Counted from the first letter of the stretch, positions 9,048-22,500 are shown. The stretch is 64,000 nucleotides of DNA from Putridiphycobacter roseus (GCF_003234935.1 NZ_QKSB01000004.1:186001-250000); one strand, 5' to 3'. Notes: generated by a model not told the origin, from the sequence alone. Numbers and translations are program-made.

Positions 9048-9059
9048 TTAATCGATTAA
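9048..9059. repeat. 12-bp palindrome at the start codon of the POTRA/barrel gene
   Basis: TTAATCGATTAA is a perfect 12-bp palindrome whose last base is the A of the ATG at 9059. In AT-rich DNA it could be chance, but its position would let a bound protein or an RNA fold block initiation. Confidence 0.25.
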
Positions 9060-10654
9060 TGAAAAAATTGTTTTTTATATTCATACTACTTTGTTTAGGT
9101 ATTAGACTCGCTGCACAGTCGAATAAATACCTGTACTTACATGTTGAAAAATACAGTGAAAAACAGTTGCTTGACTCCAATAACAGCAATATTTCTATAC
9201 ACATTAAAGCATTTAAAAAAAGAAGTTTAGCCCTTGGCTATGTCGGATTAACCTTAAAAGACTCTGTTTTAAAAAAACAAAATTGGCATTATACCTTTGT
9301 AGCAGAAAAGTACTTTAAAAAAGTAATATTACTGTCTACACAAATGAGTATAGAAGTGCCTCTTAAAAATACTTATCAAAAAATAAACGCCCAATTAGTT
9401 GCATTGGAGAATACTGGTTTTCCATTTGCGCAAATAAACATTACCCAACAAGAAGAATTAGGAGAACAACTTACGCTACACTATGAAATTGATAGCGGAA
9501 AGCTTTTTACTATCCATAAAATACATATAAAAAGTCCGGATGAATTTCATGAAAAAACCATTTACAATATGGTGGGATTAAAAGTGGGAGACCTTTATAA
9601 TGAAAAACAGATAAAAAACATCCCCAATGTATTTTCCAACACCAATTTGTATGAATTAATGCGACCTCCAGAAGTGTTATTTAGACCTGAATCAGTAGAA
9701 TTATTTTTGGTCATCAAAAAAAGAAGGGCAAGTAATGCAGATGGGTATATTGGCTTTCAACAAGACCCAGAAAATAAATCGATTGTTTTGAACGGTAATG
9801 TCAACCTGACCTTAAAAAATGCATTAAACCGAGGGGAAATGATTGATTTTAATTGGCAAAGCAGTCCCGATAAAAGTCAAAATTTTATTGCCAAAATTGA
9901 ATATCCTTACTTATTGGGATTACCGATTAGTATTGGTGGTAATTTTAACCTACAAAAACAAGACACTTCCTTTGTACGAAATTCTTTTTATGGCAGCATT
10001 AAGTATCTCCAAACGTTTTATAACATTGGTTTATTTGCACAATTGGATCAATCTTTTTTATTACGCAACGACAACCCATTAGGCTTAAGCGAATTCAACA
10101 GAACAGTATACGGCTTAGAAGCGACAGTAAATTTTCTCAATGCCAGCAAATACAAATCCACTTTTTATGGTAAAATAGGAACATTTAACTATGAATCAGA
10201 TAGTTTTAAAACGGCATCCTCTACTCAAAATATACTTTACACCATAAAGTATCAGCAAAAAATAAATTTAATAAAATATTTTTATTTGAAAAACAATTTC
10301 GAATTCCAAAATATTCATGCCAATTATGCCTTGTCTAAAAATGAACAATACTATTTCGGGGGACTAAATTCTGTGCGTGGTTTTTATGAATTAGAACTAA
10401 ATGGAAATACGGTTTTCTCCGCTTTAAACGCCTTGGTATTTAAACCTGTTGAATTGTTATCTTTTGAGTTGGTCTATGATTATTCCCAATTTCACAACGA
10501 CGGTTTTTTCCAGACCAACAGTGTTGGTTTTGGGTTCAACTTAGAAAACGCTTCTTCTACTTTAAGTATTGTAATTGCGAACGGAACATTTGTTGGCAGT
10601 CCTTTTAATTTCCAGAATACGAAACTCCATTTAGGCTTCGTTTCCAACTTTTAA
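9059..10654 (+). CDS. POTRA plus Omp85-family beta-barrel protein
   Basis: A 531-residue outer-membrane protein with a signal peptide ending around residue 19 (RLAAQ). Residues ~150-230 look like one POTRA-type module (GKLFTIHKIHI, then a GLKVGDLYNEKQI turn typical of Omp85 POTRAs). The rest is a barrel of alternating strands that includes NSVRGFYE near 440, the loop-6 VRGF motif. The chain ends in Phe, the usual BAM-recognised last residue. BamA itself is larger with five POTRAs, so this is an accessory member: a TamA- or TpsB-like translocator, or a surface-antigen protein. Its cargo is unknown; the T9SS protease downstream would not need it. Confidence 0.75.
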   Translation: MKKLFFIFILLCLGIRLAAQSNKYLYLHVEKYSEKQLLDSNNSNISIHIKAFKKRSLALGYVGLTLKDSVLKKQNWHYTFVAEKYFKKVILLSTQMSIEVPLKNTYQKINAQLVALENTGFPFAQINITQQEELGEQLTLHYEIDSGKLFTIHKIHIKSPDEFHEKTIYNMVGLKVGDLYNEKQIKNIPNVFSNTNLYELMRPPEVLFRPESVELFLVIKKRRASNADGYIGFQQDPENKSIVLNGNVNLTLKNALNRGEMIDFNWQSSPDKSQNFIAKIEYPYLLGLPISIGGNFNLQKQDTSFVRNSFYGSIKYLQTFYNIGLFAQLDQSFLLRNDNPLGLSEFNRTVYGLEATVNFLNASKYKSTFYGKIGTFNYESDSFKTASSTQNILYTIKYQQKINLIKYFYLKNNFEFQNIHANYALSKNEQYYFGGLNSVRGFYELELNGNTVFSALNALVFKPVELLSFELVYDYSQFHNDGFFQTNSVGFGFNLENASSTLSIVIANGTFVGSPFNFQNTKLHLGFVSNF

Positions 10655-10685
10655 TCATTAATTTATACGTTTAAAATTTTATCTA

Positions 10686-10715
10686 TTGCATTCAACATTA
10701 AAAGTGATATTTTTG
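10686..10715 (+). promoter_or_regulatory. Putative promoter (TTG-N19-TATTTTTG) of the S8 protease gene
   Basis: TTG at 10686-10688 and TATTTTTG at 10708-10715 are separated by 19 bp, fitting the TTG-N17-20-TAnnTTTG consensus reported for Bacteroidota. The start codon follows 7 bp later, implying an almost leaderless mRNA. Confidence 0.45.
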
Positions 10716-10722
10716 TAATACT

Positions 10723-13505
<2,783 letters not shown>

Positions 13506-13508
13506 GTA

Positions 13509-13516
13509 TAGCTTTG
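13509..13516 (+). promoter_or_regulatory. Putative -7 box before the YciO-like gene
   Basis: TAGCTTTG matches TAnnTTTG and lies 16 bp before the ATG at 13533. No -33 TTG was found at the usual spacing. Confidence 0.4.
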
Positions 13517-13532
13517 TAAAAAAATAAAGTAC

Positions 13533-14147
13533 ATGATTTTTATCGTTCATCCTGACAATCCTGATGCAAGAAAAATAAGTCTGATTGTAGACATTTTGAA
13601 AAAAGGTGGCATCATCATTTATCCTACTGATACTGTATATGCTATTGGATGTTCCTTAAACTTTAAAAGGTCAATAGAAAAATTGGCTCAATTAAAAGGT
13701 TTAAAAACCAAAAAGACCAACTTTTCCGTTATTTTTCATGACTTAAGTGAACTTACAAACTATACTAAACCTATAGACAGGTCAACATTTAAACTATTAA
13801 ATAAAAATCTACCAGGACCCTTTACTTTTATTTTAAACGCCTCAAATCAAGTCCCTAAATTATTTGACACCAACAAGAAAACAATAGGAATTAGAATACC
13901 GGACAATAACATTGTACTTGCAATTGTAGAAGCTTTAGGTACCCCTTTAGTAACAACGTCTTTGCATGATGAAGATGAAATTATTGAATACACAACAGAC
14001 CCTTATTTAATTGAAGAAAAATGGGCCAATAAAGTAGATGGTATTGTAGATGGCGGTTATGGTAAAAATGAACCCTCTACAGTAGTAGATTTATCCGCCG
14101 GTTATCCCGAGATTCTTCGGCAAGGAATTGGTGAATTAATGGAATAA
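13533..14147 (+). CDS. YciO-like member of the Sua5/YciO/YrdC family
   Basis: A 204-residue dsRNA-binding-fold protein. It has the family start YPTDTVYAIGC near residue 31, a HDLSEL segment and GPFTFIL near residue 90, KKTIGIRIPDN near 115, and ends with an EILRQGIGE motif. These match the E. coli YciO pattern better than TsaC. Where TsaC has the S-x-N substrate-binding motif (STSAN), this protein has TTSL followed by an acidic stretch. TsaC makes threonylcarbamoyl-AMP for the t6A tRNA modification; the role of YciO is less clear. A second family member with an intact S-x-N motif is encoded at 32125-32691, so this is probably not the essential enzyme. Confidence 0.8.
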   Translation: MIFIVHPDNPDARKISLIVDILKKGGIIIYPTDTVYAIGCSLNFKRSIEKLAQLKGLKTKKTNFSVIFHDLSELTNYTKPIDRSTFKLLNKNLPGPFTFILNASNQVPKLFDTNKKTIGIRIPDNNIVLAIVEALGTPLVTTSLHDEDEIIEYTTDPYLIEEKWANKVDGIVDGGYGKNEPSTVVDLSAGYPEILRQGIGELME

Positions 14148-14149
14148 TA

Positions 14150-14554
14150 TTAGACCTTTAATTCTTCTGATTTTAACTTTTCTTGGATCCACAACAAAGC
14201 ATCCTTTTCTGTATTAAAAAATTTCCTTTCGTGTTGGGTGGGATATATTTTATCAATATTTTTAGCAATTAATTTATGTGTTAATGACTTTAGTACAAAA
14301 GCCTCATAGTTCTTAAAATAAGAACGTTCAGGGGAAGAAAAGACCTCATGTACCTTTTCATCCACACTCATATTCTCATCAAATATAATAATAAAAGGCA
14401 TTTTCGGTTTGGTGAAAAATGGATCAAATGCTGCTTTATTTTTTACTAAATCAGCTGCTAAAATTCGAGTCAATGGTTTAAGTAAAATTCTAAAAATAGC
14501 ATTATCTATTATGGAAAATTCAAATTTATCATTTTCGTATATAATTTTTTTCAT
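14150..14554 (-). CDS. Unknown STAS/SpoIIAA-like protein
   Basis: 134 residues, cytoplasmic, no signal peptide. The pattern (an N-terminal beta-hairpin, a helix, a FIIIFDENMSVDEKVHEVF strand-helix segment, and a final helix with TEKDALLWIQEKLK) resembles small SpoIIAA/STAS-like proteins common in Bacteroidota. The closing phrase 'x-T-E-x-D-A-x-x-W-I/L' is a recurrent mark of those. I cannot assign a partner. It converges on the YciO-like gene, ending 2 bp from it, and its start is separated from the helicase gene by a 155-bp region. Confidence 0.6.
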   Translation of the reverse strand: MKKIIYENDKFEFSIIDNAIFRILLKPLTRILAADLVKNKAAFDPFFTKPKMPFIIIFDENMSVDEKVHEVFSSPERSYFKNYEAFVLKSLTHKLIAKNIDKIYPTQHERKFFNTEKDALLWIQEKLKSEELKV

Positions 14555-14658
14555 AAAGTACTATATAATACAAAGTCCCTTCGTTACAATTTACAAAATA
14601 TTTTACAATATGGGGACAAGAAAATGCTTTTTAATCTTATTCAATTCATTAAATAGCG

Positions 14659-14666
14659 TAACTTTG
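14659..14666 (+). promoter_or_regulatory. Putative -7 box of the DEAD-box helicase gene
   Basis: TAACTTTG matches TAnnTTTG and leaves a leader of about 37 nt before the ATG at 14710. That leader contains the inverted repeat at 14678-14693. Confidence 0.45.
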
Positions 14667-14677
14667 CCTATTAATTC

Positions 14678-14693
14678 AATGGCCAAGGCCATT
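14678..14693 (+). promoter_or_regulatory. Inverted repeat in the helicase 5' leader
   Basis: AATGGCC and GGCCATT face each other with two bases between, a perfect 7-bp GC-rich inverted repeat in otherwise AT-rich DNA. It lies between the -7 box and the start codon. It could be an operator; as RNA the two-base loop forces the inner pair open but a short stem remains possible. Confidence 0.4.
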
Positions 14694-14709
14694 TCATAAA
14701 TACCAAAAC

Positions 14710-15957
14710 ATGTCATTCGACTCATTAGGATTATCAAATTATATATTACAAGCAATAGAAAAACAAGGGTACACTACCCCTTCCCCCATTCAAGCCCAAG
14801 CAATACCATTAATATTAGAAGGTAGAGATGTATTAGCATCTGCACAAACAGGTACAGGAAAAACGGCAGGATTTACATTACCGATTTTAGAAAAATTAAG
14901 TCAAACTACCTTTGCGAAAAACAGACCAATTCGTTCCTTAATATTAACACCAACAAGAGAATTAGCGGCACAAATTTACGAGAACATTAAAAATTACAGT
15001 GAATTTCTAGACATTAGAAGTACGGTTATATTTGGTGGTGTAAAGCAAACTTCACAAGTAAACGCATTGCGTCAAGGAGTTGATATTTTAGTAGCCACTC
15101 CAGGTAGATTGTTGGATTTACATAATCAGCGATTACTCAATTTATCTAAAGTTGAAATACTTGTACTTGATGAAGCGGATAGAATGCTAGATATGGGATT
15201 CTTAAGGGACATTAAAAAGATTATTGCTGTATTGCCTAAAAAAAGACAAAACTTATTGTTCTCGGCAACTTATTCTAAAGAGATTAAAACACTATCTAGT
15301 ACTTTTTTGAATAATCCGGCACAAGTTTCTGTTACCCCTCAAAACACAACTGTAGAAATAATAGAACAAAAAGCTTATCGTGTGGATAAGGGAAATAAGC
15401 CACAACTATTAATTCACTTAATCAAAGAGAATAATTGGCAACAAGCCCTTATTTTTACAAGAACTAAGCACGGTGCAAATAAATTAGTTGAAAAACTAGA
15501 CCGAGCAGGTCTTTCTGCAGCTGCAATTCATGGTAACAAAAGTCAAAATCAAAGAACCAAAGCATTAGATGGTTTTAAGAAAGGAAAAGTACAATTTTTA
15601 GTCGCTACTGATATTGCGGCAAGGGGATTAGACATTCCGTTATTACCTCACGTAGTGAATTTTGAATTACCAAATGTACCTGAAGATTATGTGCATAGAA
15701 TTGGTAGAACTGGTAGAGCTGGAGCAAGTGGAGAAGCACTTTCATTAGTCGACATTGAAGAAGTGTCTTACATGCGTCAAATTGAAAAATTAACTGGTGA
15801 AAAAATTCCGACTGAAATATTAGAAGGATTCGAACCGCAAAACAATAAAGAAACGGGTAAAAAACCAGCGCAAGGTCAAAAAAGACCTTTTAACAAAGGA
15901 AAAAAACCTTTTGGTAGATCGAATAACAAACCGAAAAGAAAATCTAATAATTATTAA
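14710..15957 (+). CDS. DEAD-box RNA helicase, RhlE-like
   Basis: 415 residues with every DEAD-box motif in order: the Q motif region ([14 protein letters not shown]), motif I AQTGTGKT near residue 50, PTRELA, TPGR, motif [10 protein letters not shown] near 150, motif III FSATYS, and in the second RecA domain [10 protein letters not shown] and [10 protein letters not shown]. The last ~45 residues are basic and rich in Lys, Gly, Asn and Gln, an RNA-binding tail. Such proteins unwind short RNA duplexes in ribosome assembly and RNA decay, often at low temperature. The start region fits the RhlE group, but the gene symbol is not secured. The next gene starts 22 bp downstream. Confidence 0.92.
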   Translation: MSFDSLGLSNYILQAIEKQGYTTPSPIQAQAIPLILEGRDVLASAQTGTGKTAGFTLPILEKLSQTTFAKNRPIRSLILTPTRELAAQIYENIKNYSEFLDIRSTVIFGGVKQTSQVNALRQGVDILVATPGRLLDLHNQRLLNLSKVEILVLDEADRMLDMGFLRDIKKIIAVLPKKRQNLLFSATYSKEIKTLSSTFLNNPAQVSVTPQNTTVEIIEQKAYRVDKGNKPQLLIHLIKENNWQQALIFTRTKHGANKLVEKLDRAGLSAAAIHGNKSQNQRTKALDGFKKGKVQFLVATDIAARGLDIPLLPHVVNFELPNVPEDYVHRIGRTGRAGASGEALSLVDIEEVSYMRQIEKLTGEKIPTEILEGFEPQNNKETGKKPAQGQKRPFNKGKKPFGRSNNKPKRKSNNY

Positions 15958-15979
15958 GACTAATCTAACGCATAACGAG

Positions 15980-16543
15980 ATGAAAAAATCGCTTTTACTT
16001 TTAAGTACCATTTGTATATTTTTATTTTCATTTATGAATCCTATGGATAAGAAACAAAGCAATGGTATTTATGACATTGCTTTGAAAAGTATTGACAATG
16101 AAAACATCCATTTAATGGACTTTAAAGGAAAGAAAATACTTTTTGTCAATGTTGCCTCTAAATGTGGGTTTACACCTCAATATGCCGAATTGCAAAGTCT
16201 GTCTGATCTATACAAAGAGGAACTGGTTGTAATTGGATTACCATGTAATCAGTTTGGTAACCAAGAACCAGGAAAAGCGGAAGAAATTCAGTCTTTTTGT
16301 CAGAAAAATTATGGCGTTACCTTTTTAATCACCGAGAAAATTGAAGTAAAAGGAGAAAACCAACATGCATTATACCAATGGCTGACCAATAAGTCAGCCA
16401 ATGGTAAAATGGACAGCAAAGTAAAGTGGAACTTTCAAAAATACTTGGTCAGCGAAAACGGCGAATTGATCGATATGTTTGGCAGTGCAGTAAGTCCTTT
16501 GGACGAAAAGATTACCGCAAACTTTTCCAGCAAAAAAAAATAA
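15980..16543 (+). CDS. Glutathione peroxidase family protein, exported
   Basis: 187 residues from the ATG at 15980; an earlier in-frame ATG lies inside the helicase gene and would spoil the signal peptide. The N-terminus (KKSLLLLSTICIFLFSF) is a signal peptide or membrane anchor, so the enzyme acts in the periplasm. The catalytic site is NVASKCGFTP with peroxidatic Cys62 in place of selenocysteine, followed by GLPCNQFGNQEPG (Gln91) and the VKWNF motif with the catalytic Trp. Bacterial enzymes of this kind usually reduce peroxides with thioredoxin-type donors. It may be co-transcribed with the helicase. Confidence 0.9.
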   Translation: MKKSLLLLSTICIFLFSFMNPMDKKQSNGIYDIALKSIDNENIHLMDFKGKKILFVNVASKCGFTPQYAELQSLSDLYKEELVVIGLPCNQFGNQEPGKAEEIQSFCQKNYGVTFLITEKIEVKGENQHALYQWLTNKSANGKMDSKVKWNFQKYLVSENGELIDMFGSAVSPLDEKITANFSSKKK

Positions 16544-16576
16544 ATCTGACTAGATAAGGCATTATTTACTCCCTAA

Positions 16577-17257
16577 TTATTCTCGAAAATTCAACAAGTC
16601 TTGATCACGATTATAAGGTGAAAATACTATTTTATAAGAAGAAGGGACTGAAAATTGATGTTTCTTCAGGATGCTTTTAATGCCTTTTTTTCGACCAAAA
16701 TCATAATAAAACCACAAAAACAACCTCGAAACAATTACTTTTTGAAGTAAATCATCTTTTTTTGTACTTGTACTTAAATAACTTTCCGTTGCCAAATCTA
16801 ATTGGACATCTAATTGATCGGCATTATAAAAAGCAATTGGCGGACAACTGACCACACCACAATTTAACGTAAAGTGTATGCGGTGATCTAATTTAGTTGG
16901 TCGCAATGATTTTAACGCAAGGTATTGAAAAGGTATAGGGAACAAACCTGCAGTATACTTGTTTTTACCCCTTCTCAAAATGCCATGTTCAATTTGATCT
17001 AAACTATATTTTTTTCCAGCAATTTCAATCTTTTTGAGATGGAATACTTTTTCTCGCACCACTCCTTTATCATGGATGCGTAATTGATAAAAAGCATTGT
17101 AAATATTCACCCAAAAAGCTAATTTTTGCGCATCTGTTTTCAGTCCATACAATTGATCACTACTTGCATGTGCCAAGTCTGCAACAATAGATTCGGTAGG
17201 CTGAATCATTTTAACGGCCAATAATAACTTTTCAGAAAGCGCATTAAGAGAACACAT
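16577..17257 (-). CDS. DUF547 domain protein
   Basis: 226 residues. The central part matches DUF547: QKLAFWVNIYNAF near residue 45, a SLDQIEHGILR segment near 85, and LNCGVVSCPPIAFYNADQLD near 133, with the two cysteines of the conserved N/S-x-G-C..SCP region. The family is widespread, sometimes with signal peptides or thioredoxin-like partners, and its biochemical role is not established. This copy has no evident signal peptide. It converges on the glutathione peroxidase gene and is read in the same direction as the T9SS protease upstream at 19467-17308, from which it is separated by 50 bp. Confidence 0.8.
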   Translation of the reverse strand: MCSLNALSEKLLLAVKMIQPTESIVADLAHASSDQLYGLKTDAQKLAFWVNIYNAFYQLRIHDKGVVREKVFHLKKIEIAGKKYSLDQIEHGILRRGKNKYTAGLFPIPFQYLALKSLRPTKLDHRIHFTLNCGVVSCPPIAFYNADQLDVQLDLATESYLSTSTKKDDLLQKVIVSRLFLWFYYDFGRKKGIKSILKKHQFSVPSSYKIVFSPYNRDQDLLNFRE

Positions 17258-17307
17258 GGTACAAGATTTTTAACTTATGTCGCAGATTCCCATTATTCCT
17301 AACAAAA

Positions 17308-19467
17308 TTACTCTACAATAAATGTTGTTTGCTCTACTTTATTTTCAAATTGAACACGTAAAACATAAAACCCAGGCAACAAATCAGCCACATTCACTTT
17401 ATTATTGCTCATTTCACTGGCAATCACTTGTCCGTTTAAGTTAATGATTTGCATCTCTTTTACCGACTCCGTCAAGCCTTCAATATAAAGGATTTGATGG
17501 GTAGGATTTGGATAAACTTTCCAATCGATTGGCTGCGCCACTTCAAGAACTCCAACGGTGTTAACGGCTACTTTAATGGCTTTTAAAGCATTTATCTTAC
17601 CATGTCCCCAAGCCACATCTCCGTTTGGACCTATCATTCCTGTGTGCTCGTCCAATCTTCTTGTTTGGATAATGATATTTTTAACTTGATACGGAGAAAG
17701 GAAAGGATTGGCTTGAAGCATAAGCGCCACAATACCTGCCACAGCTGGCGAAGACATTGAAGTACCACTAAAACGTGCAAAAGGGTATGTTCTATTGTTA
17801 AAATTGACCGAAGTAATTTGGGAAAAACCATTATCGGTATAAGAAGAGATAGAAGAAGCGACACTTACCCCAGGCGCAGAGATATCTGGTTTTAAGTTGC
17901 CATTCATCAAGGGACCAACACTAGAAAAATTAGCTTTTTGTCCACCGTATATAGTGCCATTAAAATTTGCGTACGCAGCACTATGCGCAGCAACCGTTAT
18001 GGCCTTACCAGAACAAGCCGGAGCACCAATACCATAATTAGCATCTCCTGCTAAATAATCTGGTAGAATAGCTGTAAAATCCATGCCCCAATTTCCAACA
18101 TCCGTGCTAAGTTCAGTGACATTCCAAAAATGAACAGTCCCACTTGGCGCAGTACTTTCTAAAACAATTCTCAAAACACCAGGTTTTTTAATCCGCAACC
18201 TCATTTGTGGTCGACCATTTGTTGGATAGGAAGCATCCATGGATAAGTTATAAGCCACAGTATCATTTCCAACGACAATAATCGAGTCGATATAATTAGT
18301 TAAAGTGCTAGTATTGTACCAAGGGGAAGCGTTTAAAACTTGCCCACTTCCATCCACGATAGAAAATCTTGCTTCAAATGAATTTCCTGCATCTCCCCAA
18401 CCATGAATACTTTGTCCCCATAAGTTATTAGTCGCACCAGAATAAAAATTAACTCTCGTCTTTATAGAATCATTTAAAAAATCGTGTTTCACATGAAAGT
18501 CTACATCTCCATTATTTCCACCCGAGGTCACAAAAACTACACCTTGCTCTGCATAATTATCCAGTGCCTGGCTCAGTAAAGAAGTTCCGTCCAACGCACC
18601 AGTGTGATAAAGTCCCCAACTCATGTTAATGACTAACCTTTTATTTTCTTGTAAAGCTTTTTCATACATCCATTCCCAAGCATCTAACACTGCCGATTCG
18701 TCGACCAAAAAAGTAACCATTAAATAGTTTGCTTCATAAGCTACTCCTCTAAACACAGTTCCTGCACCACTACCTCCAGCAATTCCAGCAACATGTGATC
18801 CGTGTGTTGCATACGAATAAATATTTGCCGTGTCGGCAGCCGCATTCGCTAAATCAATTGCTGAAGCATACTCTGTTCCATAATTAAAATTACTTGGATG
18901 CGGTCCAGAAGTTTTAAACTGATCCCAAGCCGCCAAAATTCTTGTATCCTGCAGTAAAGTGTCGTAAAACATTGGAGAACTATAATCAAATCCCCAATCG
19001 GTAATGCCAATCAAAACATCTTTACCCGAATAAATTTCTGGCAAACCTAGTCCACGGTGTACACTATCTACCTTTGTATCTACTAATAATTTATTCAAGG
19101 TGGGTTTAATTTTACCAGCAATCTGTAGGGTCTCTATCCCTTTTAATTCTAAGAAAGAAACCACAGCATCTAAAGGAATTTTAAGAGAGAGAATTGTACC
19201 TACTTGCCCTCCCAACATCACATTTAGTGCTTTTAACTCATTTTTATTGAAATTTGACTTAATTTTAACCAGTACAGCCAAGTAATATCGATTAGAAAGG
19301 TAATAAATAGGATATTGGTGTAATAATTTCTGATCTAATTTATGTGCATTTGATTTATACTGTGTTTCGATAAAATTTAAATCAAACTTACAATTTTGTG
19401 ACATTTTTATTTGCCCAAAAGAAAAGTGCGTTATCATTAAGACTGCAATAACTATATATTTTTTCAT
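17308..19467 (-). CDS. Secreted S8 serine protease with T9SS type A tail
   Basis: 719 residues. A signal peptide ends near residue 18 (FSFGQ). The S8 domain has a complete triad: Asp157 (GITDWGFD), His222 (THGSHVAG) and Ser570 (SGTSMSSP). A ~200-residue insertion between His and Ser holds a beta-rich segment typical of the Bacteroidota C5a-peptidase-like S8 group. The C-terminal ~75 residues are a type A sorting domain with YPNPTHQ near 650 and a final TTFIVE strand. The protein should cross the outer membrane by the T9SS and act on extracellular protein. It is the second S8 enzyme with such a tail in this window, and unlike the first its triad looks intact. Confidence 0.92.
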   Translation of the reverse strand: MKKYIVIAVLMITHFSFGQIKMSQNCKFDLNFIETQYKSNAHKLDQKLLHQYPIYYLSNRYYLAVLVKIKSNFNKNELKALNVMLGGQVGTILSLKIPLDAVVSFLELKGIETLQIAGKIKPTLNKLLVDTKVDSVHRGLGLPEIYSGKDVLIGITDWGFDYSSPMFYDTLLQDTRILAAWDQFKTSGPHPSNFNYGTEYASAIDLANAAADTANIYSYATHGSHVAGIAGGSGAGTVFRGVAYEANYLMVTFLVDESAVLDAWEWMYEKALQENKRLVINMSWGLYHTGALDGTSLLSQALDNYAEQGVVFVTSGGNNGDVDFHVKHDFLNDSIKTRVNFYSGATNNLWGQSIHGWGDAGNSFEARFSIVDGSGQVLNASPWYNTSTLTNYIDSIIVVGNDTVAYNLSMDASYPTNGRPQMRLRIKKPGVLRIVLESTAPSGTVHFWNVTELSTDVGNWGMDFTAILPDYLAGDANYGIGAPACSGKAITVAAHSAAYANFNGTIYGGQKANFSSVGPLMNGNLKPDISAPGVSVASSISSYTDNGFSQITSVNFNNRTYPFARFSGTSMSSPAVAGIVALMLQANPFLSPYQVKNIIIQTRRLDEHTGMIGPNGDVAWGHGKINALKAIKVAVNTVGVLEVAQPIDWKVYPNPTHQILYIEGLTESVKEMQIINLNGQVIASEMSNNKVNVADLLPGFYVLRVQFENKVEQTTFIVE

Positions 19468-19584
19468 GCTTAGAGAAGTTTTGGAAAGGAAAGGTAAGTA
19501 TAAAATAGAATTAATGGAAGAATATCTTAAAGTCTATATTATTCCCACCTCATTTAAAATGGCTAATAAAAACAGTGCAAAAGC

Positions 19585-22500
19585 TTATCGCATTAAATTA
19601 ATATAGCTTTCGTAGCTTTTTTGTTCATTTCTCCAAGTCATTGCTTTTACTTGTACAAGATAGACGTCATTATTTTGAAGCATACCTTTATAATACCCAT
19701 CCCATCCAACATTTATGTCATCCGTTTCAAAAATCAATTCTCCCCAACGGTTAAATATTTTATATTCCATTAACTCTTTAATCCCCCAGCCTTCAACATA
19801 AATCAAATCATTATTGCCATCTCCATTAGGGGTGAAAGTTGTAGGTAGACTGATAAAAGTTTCTGGGTGAATTTTTATGACATACAAAGCCTCGTCAGTA
19901 AAACAACCAATTTCATCTGTAATAACCAATTGATAGCTGGTTTGGACTAAAGGTTGCACAAAAGGATTTGGACATTCTAGACAACTCAATCCATTAGAAG
20001 GATCCCAAATAATAGTATAGTGAGTCCCATCATAAGGCATTGGTAAAAAAATAGAATCACCAATGACAATGGTGGTATCAAAATCTGGAATATTAATTGG
20101 GTTGTAAACCTTTACACTTGTAAAATCAGATACAGTACAACCATATGCATTGGTAACGGTTAGGTAGTAATTTGTATTGGAAGTTGGTTTATCGTTTACT
20201 ATTTGCGTATTGGCGTTATTTACCAAGAATACAGGGTCACTGGTCCATACATAAGAATAACTAGTATCCGTAACTAAGTTCATTACACTTGCAAAATCAC
20301 CTTCACAAATCGTGTCTCCTTGTAATTCAATAATAGGATTTGGATAAATAATAATCGATTTTACTATGGTATCAGTACAGGTTAAAGTATTATTTTTTAT
20401 TCCTAATAATACATCAAAAGTTCCCGTCGTATCGTAATTATGTGCGCCTGGATTCTCCAAAGTCGAAGTTTGTCCGTCTCCAAAATCCCAATAATAGGAA
20501 TTGGCATTATTGGCGTTATTTTGTAAAGGATATGGCATTGGGCAAATGGCGGTATCTATATCATTTCCATTTCTAATAAAATCAGCTTTCACATCAAATA
20601 TATTTATTGGTTTTGTTCTAGTAAGTGGACAAGAACCATCCACATTAGTCATGATTAATTTAGCCAAAGTTTGGCCGCCTGGTGGAACAAAGGTGTATTG
20701 ATTCGAAACTGGACTTACTGCACCAGCACCTTTTCCATCCCCAAAGTCCCAATAATAATCTCCCACAGAAATACTATCCGTGATATCAAATGTTACAATG
20801 CCTAATCTACAAATAGTATCTAATCCCAAATCAGTCATAAAATCACCAGATGGTTGCTGTACCATAATCAGTTTATTAATTGTATCGCTGCACCCAAAAG
20901 GAGAATTTAAGGTGACTATCAATTGCACGGTATAAGTTCCATTTGTATCGAATACTGTTCCTGGATTAATAATGGAAGAATTTAATCCGTTTCCAAAATC
21001 CCAGGAATAACTAGCTGCATTTATTGCAGTACTTGTATTGGTGAAAATCACATTATCATCTGGACATACAAACAGGATCGAATCTACGGAAGAGGAAAAG
21101 TCAGCTACTGGGTAATCTGCTACTGTAATAATAATTGAACTAGTATCTAAACAACCAGAAGCAATTTCTGCAATTGCCATATTCACATGGTATTCTCCAG
21201 CTTGCACGAAGGTATTTAAAGGATTTTGAATAGTACTAGTATTCGAATCGTCAAAATCCCATTCATAAGTCAAACTAGAGCCATAAGTCGTAAAATCACT
21301 TGCTTGAAATTGAACAGTTGTACCACTACAAATAGTAATGTCAGGCACTGTAATAGTAGATACTGGTTTATAAATATCTAAATTTAATGTTGTTTTGGTT
21401 TTACAACCAAGTACATCTGTAATTTCTAATCCAACTGGCACATTTCCAACAACATTCGAATCGGGAACAAAAATATGTGTTGGATTTTCAACAAACGCGG
21501 AATCATTATCTGGAAAATTCCAAATCCAACTCGCTATGGTTGTATCTGCGTAACTTAGGGATATAAAATTCAACGTATCTGGAGTACAAATAGAAGAATC
21601 GGACATGGAAATTATTGGCGTTACACCATAAGTGTTTACAAATGCCCAAGCGGTATCTTTACAGTTATGAATATCACGTACCACCAACATAACTTCGTTC
21701 ATTCCCGGTTGATTAAACAACACTGAATCTATTGGCTTTTCTGTCATTAAAGGTCGCATAGTAGAATCGCTAAAAAACCAAGTATACCCCATGTTACAAC
21801 TTTCAAAAACATCTACAGAATTGGAAGCATCTATGGTAAATTCAGTTCCTGCACACCATAAAGTATCATAAGCTATAGCAGCAGATAAGTTCCTTGCTTG
21901 CACTAAAAAAGTGATGCTATCATCTGCACATCCAGTAGAAGCATTACTGGCTACTAATTTCACATAGTAATCACCTGAATTTGCAAAAGTATGTGTGGGG
22001 CTTAAAGCTGTACTTGTAGTTAAGTCATCAAAGCTCCACGACAATGTTGTTGCATCTTGACTAGTACTCTCAAATAGCACGTCTAATGGCGTATCACAAT
22101 CTATACTATACTTAAAATCTGCTATTGGCCCTTTGACATTTATCAACGCGGTTTGCGTAGTTTGGGAGTAACAACCATTAAACCCTACCACCATAGTTAC
22201 ATCCTGTGGACCAGACTCATGGTAATAGGACCATGATGGGTTTGCTACGTCAAAGCAACTAAATTGTCTGGCATCTTCTGAATAATAATGCCAAGCATCA
22301 ACACTATCGGCTAAAGGTCCTGCTGTAATATCTGTAAAAAGAATACTTTCACCCGGACATATATCCGTGTTACTTACAGAAAAATTTGGTGTAAGGACAT
22401 CTCCAACAGCAATGGTTACAAAATAAGAAGTATCCTTACAGCCATTAGCATTTGTAATAATTAAAAAAGCATTAAACTCCCCTGTACTTGTATAAGTATG

